Source of the DNA: JADGRA01 sp035622755
GTDB lineage: Bacteria; Myxococcota; Myxococcia; Myxococcales; Myxococcaceae
Direction of reading: 5' to 3'
Assembly: GCA_035622755.1 (NCBI GenBank)
Contig: DASPUU010000107.1
Span: 1-9,084 of the forward strand
DNA: 9,084 nt
Below, piece after piece: positions 1 through 6,662 of this stretch. Positions within the stretch are counted from its first letter, which is position 1. Each line of letters begins with the position of its first letter. The notes beneath the pieces were generated by a model. That model saw only the letters and a list, made by a program, of their open reading frames with translations, was not told where the DNA came from and made no database searches. The position numbers and the translations under genes are program-made.

Positions 1-113
1 GGACCCGCCGGTCCCTCCGGCCCGGTCGGCCCCGCTGGCCCCTGGGCTCCCTGCGAGCCACTGCATGCGGCGAGGGAGATGGCTGCGAATGCGATCAACA
101 GGGAGCGACACAT
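1..113 (-). CDS. Collagen-like repeat lipoprotein, N-terminal part (runs off left edge)
   Basis: Reading the minus strand from ATG at 113-111 gives MCRSLLIAFAAISLAAC, a short signal peptide with one basic residue, a hydrophobic core and a lipobox (L14-A15-A16-C17). After the lipidated Cys17 come SGSQ and an uninterrupted Gly-X-Y run (GAQ GPA GPT GPE GPA GP) that is still going at the window edge. Ser at +2 suggests outer-membrane retention under the E. coli sorting rule. The start is fixed by AAGGAG (125-120), 6 nt upstream. Bacterial collagen-like proteins form triple-helical stalks or surface filaments; what this one does is unknown because only 37 codons are visible. The gene is divergent from hemN and probably unrelated to hydrogenase. 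A plus-strand reading of the same bases also gives Gly-Pro-X triplets, but without a signal peptide or start. I am confident of the start and export signal, less so of the final product. Confidence 0.85.
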   Translation of the reverse strand, partial: MCRSLLIAFAAISLAACSGSQGAQGPAGPTGPEGPAG

Positions 114-310
114 GACGGTCTCCTTCTCGCTCGGTGCACGAATCTCCAGGTCTGGTGCATCGCCCGCTGCGCGCTCTCAGCGGCGTGACGCAAAGAGTGC
201 GCGGGGCCTTCGAGTTCGGCCTGGCGGATATGCCCGGAATGCCTCTCAGCGCTTGAGCTCACGAACCCCTCGCACTTCATGGCCGCGGCGTAGAGCAAGT
301 GCGAGGCCAT
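95..310 (-). CDS. Possible small hypothetical protein (71 aa), weak
   Basis: A minus-strand frame opens with ATG at 310-308 (MASHLLYAAAMKCEGF...) and stops at TGA 97-95, overlapping the start of the lipoprotein gene by 19 nt in another frame. A GGAG (323-320) lies 9 nt upstream of the ATG. The predicted product has an alanine- and histidine-containing, helix-like composition, whereas the opposite strand reads as Arg/Ser-rich, which is typical of an antisense shadow. The frame can extend to a TTG at 376. Against it: third codon positions look less G/C-biased than in the hyp genes, I recognise no family, and a perfect inverted repeat lies inside. It may be a decayed or spurious frame. If real, it would be coupled to the lipoprotein gene. 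Confidence 0.25.
   Translation of the reverse strand: MASHLLYAAAMKCEGFVSSSAERHSGHIRQAELEGPAHSLRHAAESAQRAMHQTWRFVHRARRRPSCVAPC
119..127 (-). promoter_or_regulatory. Ribosome binding site of the collagen-like lipoprotein
   Basis: On the minus strand AGAAGGAGA lies at 127-119, with the AAGGAG core 6 nt before the ATG at 113. It is the best Shine-Dalgarno in the left part of the window and is what decides this start. Confidence 0.8.
268..306. repeat. Perfect 10-bp inverted repeat with 19-nt spacer
   Basis: CCTCGCACTT (268-277) and its exact reverse complement AAGTGCGAGG (297-306) flank 19 nt. There is no following T-run, so it is not an intrinsic terminator. It could be a cruciform or hairpin, or two half-sites for a dimeric regulator with centres 29 bp apart (close to three helical turns). 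It lies about 165-205 nt upstream of the start predicted from the sigma-54-like element at 447-461, within the usual range for an enhancer-binding site. That role is inference. Confidence 0.5.
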
Positions 311-446
311 CGGTCCACTCTCCAGCGCGGCTCCACGGGTCGCGCAAAGCGTTCGGACGAGCAGGGCGGCGCGCAATCCCTGCGGCTCGCATCGCTACCG
401 ACGCCACATTTCCCCGGCCTTCATACTATGAGGAGGGCGGACTCGG

Positions 447-461
447 GGGTACATCGATTGC
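447..461 (+). promoter_or_regulatory. Possible sigma-54 (-24/-12) promoter for the hemN-hyp operon
   Basis: GGGTACATCGATTGC matches the consensus TGGCACG-N4-TTGC at 8 of 11 defined positions, including the key GG and GC with 10 nt between them, and is followed by A as preferred. The predicted start (about 473) leaves only about 5 nt before the hemN ATG. This would mean near-leaderless translation, in keeping with the lack of a Shine-Dalgarno next to that ATG, or that the match is chance. Confidence 0.3.
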
Positions 462-477
462 AGCCGGGTCGCGGGCG

Positions 478-1860
478 ATGGAGGCCCCGGACATCACGGC
501 ACGACGCCGCGCTCTCCTCGAGCGCTACGGCTCCGAGCCGATCCCCCGCTACACGAGCTACCCGTCGGCCAACCACTGGCGCGAGGGCATCACCGGAGAC
601 GACATCCGCGCCGCGCTCGGTCGAACCGGAGAACGCCCGTTCTCCCTCTACGTCCACGTCCCGTTCTGCCGGAAACTCTGCTTCTACTGCGGATGCAACA
701 TGCTGGTGACGCGCAATGAGGCGCTCGTCGAGCGCTACTTGCGCGCGCTGGAGGTGGAGATCGAGCGGGTATCGGACCTGCTCCCGCGCATTCCCGAGGT
801 GGTCCAGCTCCACCTCGGCGGCGGGACCCCGACCTATCTCGACCCCGCCCAGCTCACCCGGCTCGTCGCCGCGCTGCGGCGCCGCTTCGCCTGGAAGCCG
901 GACGCCGAGGCGTCGATCGAGATTCACCCGCCCGTCACCAGCCCCGAGCAGATGCGGACGCTGGCTCGCCTGAGCTTCAACCGGGTGAGCATGGGGGTCC
1001 AGGACTTCGACCCCCGCGTGCAGGCGCGGGTCAACCGCATCCAGCCCTTCGAGCAGACCAGGGACCTGGTGGTGCTGGCGCGCGACCTCGGCTTCGTCAG
1101 CGTCAACGTCGACCTCATGTACGGGCTGCCGCTCCAGAGCGTGGAGGGATTCAGCCGGACCCTGGATCGCGTCGAGGAGCTGCGGCCGGACCGGATTGCC
1201 CTCTTCGGCTACGCCCACGTCCCGTCGCTGAAGAAGCGGCAGGGCCAGTTCTCCGCCGAGGAGCTCCCCGGTCCCGACCTGCGGCTGGCGCTGTTCGAGC
1301 GGGCCCTGGAGCGCCTCCTCGCCGCCGGCTACCTCTACGTCGGGCTCGATCACTTCGCCCTGCCCGAGGACGAGCTGTGCCGGGCGCGCGCCGCGGGGAC
1401 GCTGCGGCGGAACTTCATGGGCTACACCACCTGCGCAGACAGCGACGTGCTCGCCTTCGGCCCCTCGGCCATCTCCGACGTCGCCGGCACGTACTTGCAG
1501 AACGAGCGCGAGGTCCACCGCTGGGCGGATCTCCTGGAGGCCGGCCGGCTCCCCATCGTCCGCGGTCACACCCTGAGCGCCGAGGACGAGGCCCGCCGGG
1601 ACCTGATCATGCAGCTCTTCTGCCGGCTCGAGGTCGACCTCGAGGCCGTCGCCCGGGAGCACCCGGGCGCCCTGGGCGGGAGCCTCGACGAGGAGGCGCT
1701 CCTCCTCCGCCGCCTGGAGAACGACGGGCTCCTGGTGCGAGACCAGGCTCGCCTCCGGGTGAGCGGCGACGGCCAGCTGCTCCTGCGCACGGTGGCCTCG
1801 GCCTTCGACACCTACTTGCGCACCCCCGGCGCGGTCCGTCGACACGCCCCGGCTCTCTGA
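478..1860 (+). CDS. hemN: Oxygen-independent coproporphyrinogen III dehydrogenase (radical SAM)
   Basis: The cytoplasmic radical-SAM enzyme converts coproporphyrinogen III to protoporphyrinogen IX without oxygen, in haem synthesis. The 460-aa product matches the usual length (E. coli HemN 457). Visible features: N-terminal RYTSYP (24-29); YVHVPFC with the [4Fe-4S] cysteines C64, C68, C71 and the HemN-type extra C73 (CX3CX2CXC); GGGTPT (114-119); FNRVSMGVQDF; DLMYGLP; and NFMGYTT (312-318), where the family normally has Gln in place of Met. The C-terminal FDTYLR is also typical. RYTSYP, CGC and GYTT separate it from the haem chaperone HemW. The ATG at 478 was chosen because the family's N-terminus begins there. 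The frame stays open upstream, but that part is unlike HemN. No clear Shine-Dalgarno precedes it. Its stop is 3 nt from hypF, so it is probably the operon's first gene and may supply haem for the hydrogenase cytochrome b or for anaerobic respiration. Confidence 0.95.
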   Translation: MEAPDITARRRALLERYGSEPIPRYTSYPSANHWREGITGDDIRAALGRTGERPFSLYVHVPFCRKLCFYCGCNMLVTRNEALVERYLRALEVEIERVSDLLPRIPEVVQLHLGGGTPTYLDPAQLTRLVAALRRRFAWKPDAEASIEIHPPVTSPEQMRTLARLSFNRVSMGVQDFDPRVQARVNRIQPFEQTRDLVVLARDLGFVSVNVDLMYGLPLQSVEGFSRTLDRVEELRPDRIALFGYAHVPSLKKRQGQFSAEELPGPDLRLALFERALERLLAAGYLYVGLDHFALPEDELCRARAAGTLRRNFMGYTTCADSDVLAFGPSAISDVAGTYLQNEREVHRWADLLEAGRLPIVRGHTLSAEDEARRDLIMQLFCRLEVDLEAVAREHPGALGGSLDEEALLLRRLENDGLLVRDQARLRVSGDGQLLLRTVASAFDTYLRTPGAVRRHAPAL

Positions 1861-1863
1861 CCG

Positions 1864-4170
1864 ATGGGGCCATCCAAGATGGAGCTCGAAGGACGCCGCA
1901 TCGAGGTTCTGGGAACGGTCCAGGGAGTCGGGTTCCGGCCGTGGATCTGGCGCCTGGCGCGGGGACTGGGCATCGGCGGGGAGGTCCACAACGACGCCCG
2001 CGGGGTGACCATCGAGGCCTTCGGCGACCAGGGAGCGCTCGACCGCTTCCTCGAGCTCATCGAGGCCAGCCCTCCGCCGGCGGCCGCCATCCGCCGGCTC
2101 AGCTGGGAGCCCATCCCGGCGCGGCGCGCGGAGGCCTTCGTCATCGCCGCCAGCCGGCCCGGCGAGCAGCGGCGGACGTCCATTCCCCCGGACCTGGCCA
2201 CCTGCCCGGACTGCATCGGGGAGATCTTCGACCGGGAGAACCGCCGCTTCCGCTACCCGTTCACCAACTGCACGAACTGCGGGCCGCGCTTCACCATCGC
2301 CCTCGACGTTCCCTACGACCGGCCGGCCACCTCGATGGCCCGCTTCCCGATGTGCGAGGCCTGCCGCCGGGAGTACGAGGACCCCGAGGACCGGCGCTTC
2401 CATGCCCAGCCCAACGCCTGCCCGCGATGCGGACCGCGGCTGCGCCTCCTCACGGCCGAGCGGCAAGAGCTCTCCTCCGACGACCCGCTGCGCTCGGCGG
2501 CCGCCCTCCTAAAGACCGCCGGCATCGTCGCGCTGAAGGGCATCGGAGGCTTCCATCTGGCCTGCGATGCCACCTCGGCCGAGGCGGTGGCCCGGCTCCG
2601 GCTCCGCAAGCATCGCGACCGGAAGCCCTTCGCGGTCATGGTCCGGACCCTGGCCGAGGCGCACCACCTGGCCGACCTTTCGCCGGTCGAGTGCCGGCTG
2701 CTCGAGTCCCCGGAGCGCCCCATCCTCCTGGCGCACCGGAGGCCAGGCTCCGACCTGGCCGAGGAGGTCGCCCCGGACAATCCGCTGGTCGGCCTGATGC
2801 TCGCCTACTCCCCCCTCCACCATCTGCTCCTGGCCGACACCGGCCGGCCCCTGGTGATGACCTCGGCCAACCTCTCCGACGAGCCCATCGCCTTCCGGGA
2901 ATCGGACCTGGCCCGGCTCCAGGGAATCCCCGACCTGTTCGTCGTCCATGACCGGGACATCGTCACCCGCTGCGACGATTCGGTGGTGCGGGTGGTCAAC
3001 CGGGCACCGGTCCTGCTCCGGCGCTCGCGCGGGTACGTGCCGGGCGCCATCCCGCTGGGTCGGACGGTGCAGCGCCCGGTGCTCGCCTGCGGCGCCCAGC
3101 TGAAGAACACCTTCTGCCTCGCCTCCGGGGACTCGGCCGTGCTCGGCCCGCACGTCGGGGACCTCGACGACCCGGAAGTGCTGGTGGCCTACGGGGAGGC
3201 CATCTCCCGGATGGAGCGGTTCCTCGACCTCCATCCGCAGGTCATCGCCCACGACCTCCACCCGGACTACGTCTCCACCCGCTTCGCCCGGGAACGTCCC
3301 GAGCCGGTGCACGTGGCCGTGCAGCATCACCATGCCCACGTCGCCAGCGCCATGGCCGAGCACGGGCTCGCCGGGCCGGTGGTGGGGGTGGCCTTCGACG
3401 GAACGGGTTACGGACCGGACGGAACCGCCTGGGGTGGCGAGGTGCTGGTGGCCACGCTCGCCCAGTACCAGCGGGTGGGCACGCTGCGGCCGGTGCGGCT
3501 CGCCGGGGGCGACCGCGCCATCCGCGAGGTGTGGCGCATCGCCCTGGCCCTGGTCCACGACGCCTTCGGCGGCCATCCACCCCTGGACGACATCCCCCTC
3601 TTCCGCGCCATTCCGGCCGAGCGCCGGACCCGGGTGGAACAGATGCTCGAGCGAGGCCTGAACTCCCCGTGGGCGCACGGGGCGGGCCGGTACTTCGATG
3701 CGCTCGGGGCCCTCGGGCTCGGCCTCTCCGAGGCGACCTTCGAGGGAGAGGTGGCGCTGGCCTGGAACCTGGTCGCCGACCCGGCCGAGCGCCGGGCCTA
3801 CGGCTACTGCATCGACCGCAGCGTCACGCCCACGCGCCTCGACCTCCGCCTCATGGTCCAGGAGGCGGTGGCCGAGGTCATCGGCGGAGTGCCGGCCGCG
3901 ACCATCTCCGCGCGCTTCCACAACACGCTCGCCCGGGGCACGGCGGCCATGGTCAGGGGAGTGCTCGAGCAGCGCGGGCCGATGCCGGTGGTGCTCACCG
4001 GGGGCTGCTTCCAGAACCCGAGGCTCGCCGAGGGCCTGGTGGCCGAGCTCGGCCCGGGGGTGGACGTCCGGCTCCACCGGCAGGTCCCTCCGGGGGACGG
4101 AGGCATCGCGCTCGGACAGGCGGTGGTGGCCGATGCCATTTCACGGACAGAGGCAGTGACAGGAGGGTGA
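1864..4170 (+). CDS. hypF: Carbamoyltransferase HypF, [NiFe]-hydrogenase maturation
   Basis: HypF uses carbamoyl phosphate and ATP to make carbamoyl-AMP and transfers the carbamoyl group to the C-terminal Cys of HypE, the first step to the cyanide ligands. All domains are present in 768 aa. The acylphosphatase domain has GTVQGVGFRPW with catalytic R25 and N43. Two zinc fingers are each exactly CX2C-X18-CX2C (C114/117/136/139 and C164/167/186/189), 24 residues apart. A YrdC-like domain carries KGIGGFHL (from about 225), KHRDRKPFAVM and SANLSDEPI (334-342). A Kae1-like domain carries VQHHHAH (486-492), a VAFDGTGYG nucleotide-binding stretch and VLTGGCFQNPRL. No key residue is missing. The gene begins 3 nt after hemN. 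ATG 1879 (Met6) is an alternative start; neither has a good Shine-Dalgarno, so translation is probably coupled to hemN. Near its stop lies the ribosome site of hypC. Confidence 0.97.
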   Translation: MGPSKMELEGRRIEVLGTVQGVGFRPWIWRLARGLGIGGEVHNDARGVTIEAFGDQGALDRFLELIEASPPPAAAIRRLSWEPIPARRAEAFVIAASRPGEQRRTSIPPDLATCPDCIGEIFDRENRRFRYPFTNCTNCGPRFTIALDVPYDRPATSMARFPMCEACRREYEDPEDRRFHAQPNACPRCGPRLRLLTAERQELSSDDPLRSAAALLKTAGIVALKGIGGFHLACDATSAEAVARLRLRKHRDRKPFAVMVRTLAEAHHLADLSPVECRLLESPERPILLAHRRPGSDLAEEVAPDNPLVGLMLAYSPLHHLLLADTGRPLVMTSANLSDEPIAFRESDLARLQGIPDLFVVHDRDIVTRCDDSVVRVVNRAPVLLRRSRGYVPGAIPLGRTVQRPVLACGAQLKNTFCLASGDSAVLGPHVGDLDDPEVLVAYGEAISRMERFLDLHPQVIAHDLHPDYVSTRFARERPEPVHVAVQHHHAHVASAMAEHGLAGPVVGVAFDGTGYGPDGTAWGGEVLVATLAQYQRVGTLRPVRLAGGDRAIREVWRIALALVHDAFGGHPPLDDIPLFRAIPAERRTRVEQMLERGLNSPWAHGAGRYFDALGALGLGLSEATFEGEVALAWNLVADPAERRAYGYCIDRSVTPTRLDLRLMVQEAVAEVIGGVPAATISARFHNTLARGTAAMVRGVLEQRGPMPVVLTGGCFQNPRLAEGLVAELGPGVDVRLHRQVPPGDGGIALGQAVVADAISRTEAVTGG
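4161..4166 (+). promoter_or_regulatory. Strong ribosome binding site of hypC inside the end of hypF
   Basis: A perfect AGGAGG lies 8 nt before the hypC ATG (4175) and overlaps the last codons of hypF. It is the strongest Shine-Dalgarno in the hyp operon, consistent with a need for more HypC chaperone than HypF. Confidence 0.8.
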
Positions 4171-4174
4171 CGCG

Positions 4175-4483
4175 ATGTGCCTGGGTGTTCCGGGAAGGGT
4201 GCTGGTGGTCGAGGGGCTCTCGGCCACGGTCGATTTCTGGGGGGTCAAGAAGCAGGTCCGCCTCGACGTGGTGGACGCTCCGGTGACGCCCGGCGACTAC
4301 GTCCTCAACCACGTGGGGTTCGCCATCCGCCGGATCCCGGCCGAGGAGGGCGCGGCCACGCTCCAGCTCTACCAGGAGCTGCTCCAGAAGCAGAACGAGG
4401 CGGACCTGATGGCCACCGACGTCCGCTCCGAGCTCCAGGCCGCCGGCCCGGGATGGTGGAGACCCTGTGACCCTCGCTTCTGA
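4175..4483 (+). CDS. hypC: Hydrogenase maturation chaperone HypC
   Basis: HypC is a small iron-carrying chaperone. It forms a complex with HypD on which the Fe(CN)2CO moiety is built, then hands it to the hydrogenase large-subunit precursor. The protein starts MCLGVPGRV; Cys2, exposed after Met removal, is the essential iron ligand of the family. The conserved His is seen in NHVGFAI (H46). An OB-fold-like beta-rich stretch lies between. Length is 102 aa, slightly longer than E. coli HypC (90 aa); the extra tail (GPGWWRPCDPRF) is encoded where the hypD start and ribosome site lie, so it may be a by-product of the overlap. The stop is 17 nt inside hypD. Only one HypC/HybG-type gene is seen here. 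Confidence 0.96.
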   Translation: MCLGVPGRVLVVEGLSATVDFWGVKKQVRLDVVDAPVTPGDYVLNHVGFAIRRIPAEEGAATLQLYQELLQKQNEADLMATDVRSELQAAGPGWWRPCDPRF

Positions 4484-5621
4484 CGAGGAGGTCCGCGAGC
4501 TCAAGTTCCGCGACCCGGCCCAGGGCAAGGCCCTGGCCGAGCGCCTCGAGCGGCTGACCGGGGAGATCGGCCGCGCCCCGGTGGCGGTGATGCACGTGTG
4601 TGGAAGCCACGAGCAGGCCATCGCCCGCTTCGGGCTGCGACACATCCTGCCCCGGGCGCTGGAGGTGATCATGGGCCCCGGGTGCCCGGTCTGCATCACC
4701 GACGTCCCGGAGGTCGATGAGGGCGTGGCGCTGGCCCAGCAGGGCGTCCGGCTGGCGACCTACGGCGACATGCTCAAGGTCCCCGGCTCGGCCGGATCGC
4801 TGGCCGATGCCCGGGCGGCGGGCGCCAGGGTGGACGTGGTCTACAGCGTCTCCCAGGCGGTGGAGCTGGCCCGGGAGCTCGACGAGGAGCTGGTCTTCTT
4901 CGCCACCGGCTTCGAGACCACCGCCGTGGCCACCGCGGCGGAGATCCTCCGCGGGCCGCCGCCCAACTTCTCCGTCCTCTCCGCTCACAAGTACATCCCG
5001 CCGGTGATGGAAATCGTGGCCGAGATGCCGGAGACCCGGGTGGAGGGCTTCCTCGCCGCCGGCCACGCGGCGACGATCACCGGCTGGGGAGTGTTCGAGC
5101 CCTTCGTCGCGCGGCACCGGCTGCCGGTGGTGGTGGCCGGCTTCGAGCCGCTGGACATCCTCGCCGGGCTGGTCCGGCTGGTGGAGCTCATCCGGGCCGG
5201 TACCCCGGCGGTGGACAACATGTACCCCCGCTGCGTCACCCGGGAGGGGAACCTGGCCGCGCAGGCGCAGCTGTGGCGCGTCTTCCGGCCGCTGGGCGGC
5301 CGCTGGCGGGGCATCGCCCATGTTCCCAACGGGAACCTGCGCCTCACCGACGAGTGGGCGCACCTCGACGCCCGGCGGCGCTTCCGCATCGACGTCTCCC
5401 GCCTCTGGGATTTCGCCCCGGCGGCCCTGGTCCAGCGCTGCCTGTGCGGGGAGATCATGGCCGGGCTCAAGTCCCCCACCGACTGCCCGCTCTTCGGCCG
5501 CGAATGCCAGCCCGAGGCGCCGGTGGGTGCGTGCATGGTGAGCAGCGAGGGCACCTGCCGCATCTGGCACACCTATGGCGGCCATCCCGAGCTGCGCACC
5601 GCCGGCGAGGTCCGCCCGTGA
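4467..5621 (+). CDS. hypD: Fe-S protein HypD, hydrogenase Fe(CN)2CO assembly
   Basis: HypD is the iron-sulfur scaffold partner of HypC. It receives cyanide from HypE and supplies reducing power for ligand attachment to iron. The product is 384 aa (E. coli 373). Visible residues: VCGSHEQ with C45 and GPGCPVC with C73 and C76, the active-site cysteines; and a C-terminal set C325, C327, C340, C347, C356 and C364 that provides the [4Fe-4S] ligands (RCLCGE, TDCPLFGREC, GACMVSSEGTC). The start is GTG at 4467, supported by GGAG at 4458-4461, 5 nt upstream, and by the N-terminal length of the family. It overlaps hypC by 17 nt, and its TGA overlaps the hypE GTG (GTGA, 5618-5621). Both overlaps point to coupled translation of C, D and E. 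Confidence 0.96.
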   Translation: MTLASDEEVRELKFRDPAQGKALAERLERLTGEIGRAPVAVMHVCGSHEQAIARFGLRHILPRALEVIMGPGCPVCITDVPEVDEGVALAQQGVRLATYGDMLKVPGSAGSLADARAAGARVDVVYSVSQAVELARELDEELVFFATGFETTAVATAAEILRGPPPNFSVLSAHKYIPPVMEIVAEMPETRVEGFLAAGHAATITGWGVFEPFVARHRLPVVVAGFEPLDILAGLVRLVELIRAGTPAVDNMYPRCVTREGNLAAQAQLWRVFRPLGGRWRGIAHVPNGNLRLTDEWAHLDARRRFRIDVSRLWDFAPAALVQRCLCGEIMAGLKSPTDCPLFGRECQPEAPVGACMVSSEGTCRIWHTYGGHPELRTAGEVRP

Positions 5622-6652
5622 AAGCCCAGCTTCCCATCGGTGAACGCATCACCCTGAAGCACGGCGCCGGCGGCCGGGCGATGCGAGCGCTCATCGAGCA
5701 GGTCTTCCTCGACGGGGCGGAGACGCCGAGCGGGGGGATCGGCCTCGCCGCCATGGACGACGGGGCGGCGCTCCGGGTCGGCGACCGCTGGCTGGTGCTC
5801 ACCACCGACTCGCACGTCATCCATCCGCTCTTCTTCCCTGGCGGGGACATCGGCCGCCTCTCGGTCTCCGGCACGGTGAACGACCTGGCCATGATGGGCG
5901 CCACCGAGGTGCTGGCGCTCACCTGCTCGGTCATCGTCGAGGACGGCTTCCCCGCCGCCCAGCTCGAGGCGGTCCAGGCCTCCATCCGCGCCACCTCGCG
6001 CGAGGCGGCCGCTCCCATCGTCACCGGCGACACCAAGGTCATGGGACGGGGCGAGCTGGACGGCCTGGTGCTCAACACCGCCGGGGTGGCCTTCACCGAC
6101 CGGGTGGTCCCCGACTCCGGGCTGCGGCCGGGCGACCGGATCCTGGTCACCGGGACCCTGGCCGACCACGGCTTCGCCGTGCTCGCCGCCCGCCACAAGC
6201 TCGACCTCCAGGGGGAATTGCGCTCGGACGTGGCGCCCATCAACTCGCTGGTGCGCGAGGCCCTGGCCGCCGGCGGGGCCGACGTGGTGGCCATGAAGGA
6301 CCCTACCCGCGGGGGGCTGGCCAGCGCGCTCCACGAGATGGCGGAGAAGAGCGGGGTGGGGGTGGTGCTCGAGGAGCGCCGCATCCCCCTCACCGGACCG
6401 GTCCGCGCCGCGGCCGAGCTCCTCGGCATCGACCCGCTCCACGTGGCCAACGAGGGGAAGGCGGTGCTCGGAGTCCGGCCCGACGCGGTGAACCGCGTCC
6501 TGGAGGCGCTCCGCGCCCATCCCCTCGGCCGCGAGGCGGCCGTGGTCGGCACCTGCATCACCGAGCACCGGGGCCGCATCATCCTCGACACCGGGCTCGG
6601 ACGCCGGCTGCTCACCGAGCCGGAGGGAGAGCCCCTCCCGCGCATCTGCTGA
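5618..6652 (+). CDS. hypE: Carbamoyl dehydratase HypE (cyanide ligand synthesis)
   Basis: HypE takes the carbamoyl group from HypF on its C-terminal Cys and dehydrates it with ATP to a thiocyanate, the source of the two cyanide ligands. It belongs to the PurM/AIR-synthetase ATPase fold. The 344-aa product ends in the diagnostic PLPRIC, with C344 as the carrier. Other matches to E. coli HypE: HGAGGRAM (15-22), TDSHVIHPLFFPGG (63-76), SGTVNDLAMMGA, VTGDTKVM, DPTRGGL and ANEGKAVLGV. The GTG at 5618 was chosen because it overlaps the hypD stop as GTGA, has GAGG at 5607-5610 and puts HGAGG near the N-terminus as in the family. The frame is open further upstream, but that part lies inside hypD. A 10-nt gap separates it from the crotonase gene. 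Confidence 0.97.
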   Translation: MKAQLPIGERITLKHGAGGRAMRALIEQVFLDGAETPSGGIGLAAMDDGAALRVGDRWLVLTTDSHVIHPLFFPGGDIGRLSVSGTVNDLAMMGATEVLALTCSVIVEDGFPAAQLEAVQASIRATSREAAAPIVTGDTKVMGRGELDGLVLNTAGVAFTDRVVPDSGLRPGDRILVTGTLADHGFAVLAARHKLDLQGELRSDVAPINSLVREALAAGGADVVAMKDPTRGGLASALHEMAEKSGVGVVLEERRIPLTGPVRAAAELLGIDPLHVANEGKAVLGVRPDAVNRVLEALRAHPLGREAAVVGTCITEHRGRIILDTGLGRRLLTEPEGEPLPRIC

Positions 6653-6656
6653 AGGA
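6651..6656 (+). promoter_or_regulatory. Ribosome binding site of the crotonase gene overlapping the hypE stop
   Basis: GAAGGA overlaps the hypE TGA (6650-6652) and lies 6 nt before ATG 6663. It fixes the crotonase start and places the gene firmly inside the hyp transcription unit. Confidence 0.75.
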
Positions 6657-6662
6657 ACCCCG

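Larger units (their letters stand above)
114..477. other. Divergent intergenic region between the lipoprotein gene and hemN
   Basis: These 364 bases separate two divergent genes. They are less GC-biased than the coding parts and have no convincing gene. What can be seen: the lipoprotein ribosome binding site at the left end, a weak minus-strand frame (95-310), a perfect 10-bp inverted repeat around 268-306, an A/T-richer stretch at about 403-430, an isolated AGGAGG at 431-436 that is too far (41 nt) from the hemN ATG to serve it, and a sigma-54-like element at 447-461. The promoters for both flanking genes should be here. Confidence 0.7.

Noticed and set aside
1..60. Plus-strand collagen-like reading (Gly-Pro-X) at the left edge
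   Set aside because: The minus strand gives the same repeat with a signal peptide, lipobox and ribosome site. The plus reading continues into non-repeat sequence with no stop before hemN. The symmetry arises because GGN/CCN codons complement each other.
153..167. Sigma-54-like TGGTGCATCGCCCGC
   Set aside because: Only 6 of 11 consensus positions match and no gene start follows at a sensible distance.
424..429. TACTAT as a sigma-70 -10 box for hemN
   Set aside because: The paired -35 (ACGCCA, 401-406) fits the consensus at only 3 of 6 positions. It stays possible but unsupported.
431..436. AGGAGG as the hemN ribosome binding site
   Set aside because: It is 41 nt before the ATG at 478 and no in-frame ATG, GTG or TTG codon lies at a usable distance.
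79..477. A 133-residue N-terminal extension of HemN in the same open frame
   Set aside because: The extension is Arg/Ser/Pro-rich with mixed third positions, overlaps the divergent lipoprotein start, and the HemN family begins at the ATG at 478. GC-rich DNA has few stops, so the open frame alone means little.
421..2466. Long (681-codon) minus-strand open frame over hemN and hypF
   Set aside because: It is antisense to two genes with complete family motifs; its composition is the shadow of high-GC codon bias and no motif is recognisable.
2509..4077. Long minus-strand open frame opposite hypF
   Set aside because: Antisense shadow: hypF on the plus strand has intact zinc fingers, YrdC and Kae1-like motifs throughout.
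5273..5617. Upstream extension of the hypE reading frame
   Set aside because: It lies inside hypD. HypE homologs start close to the HGAGG motif, and the GTG at 5618 overlaps the hypD stop with a ribosome site upstream.
5467..6645. 392-codon minus-strand open frame opposite hypE
   Set aside because: Ser/Arg/Pro-rich shadow of hypE; no domain or ribosome site seen.
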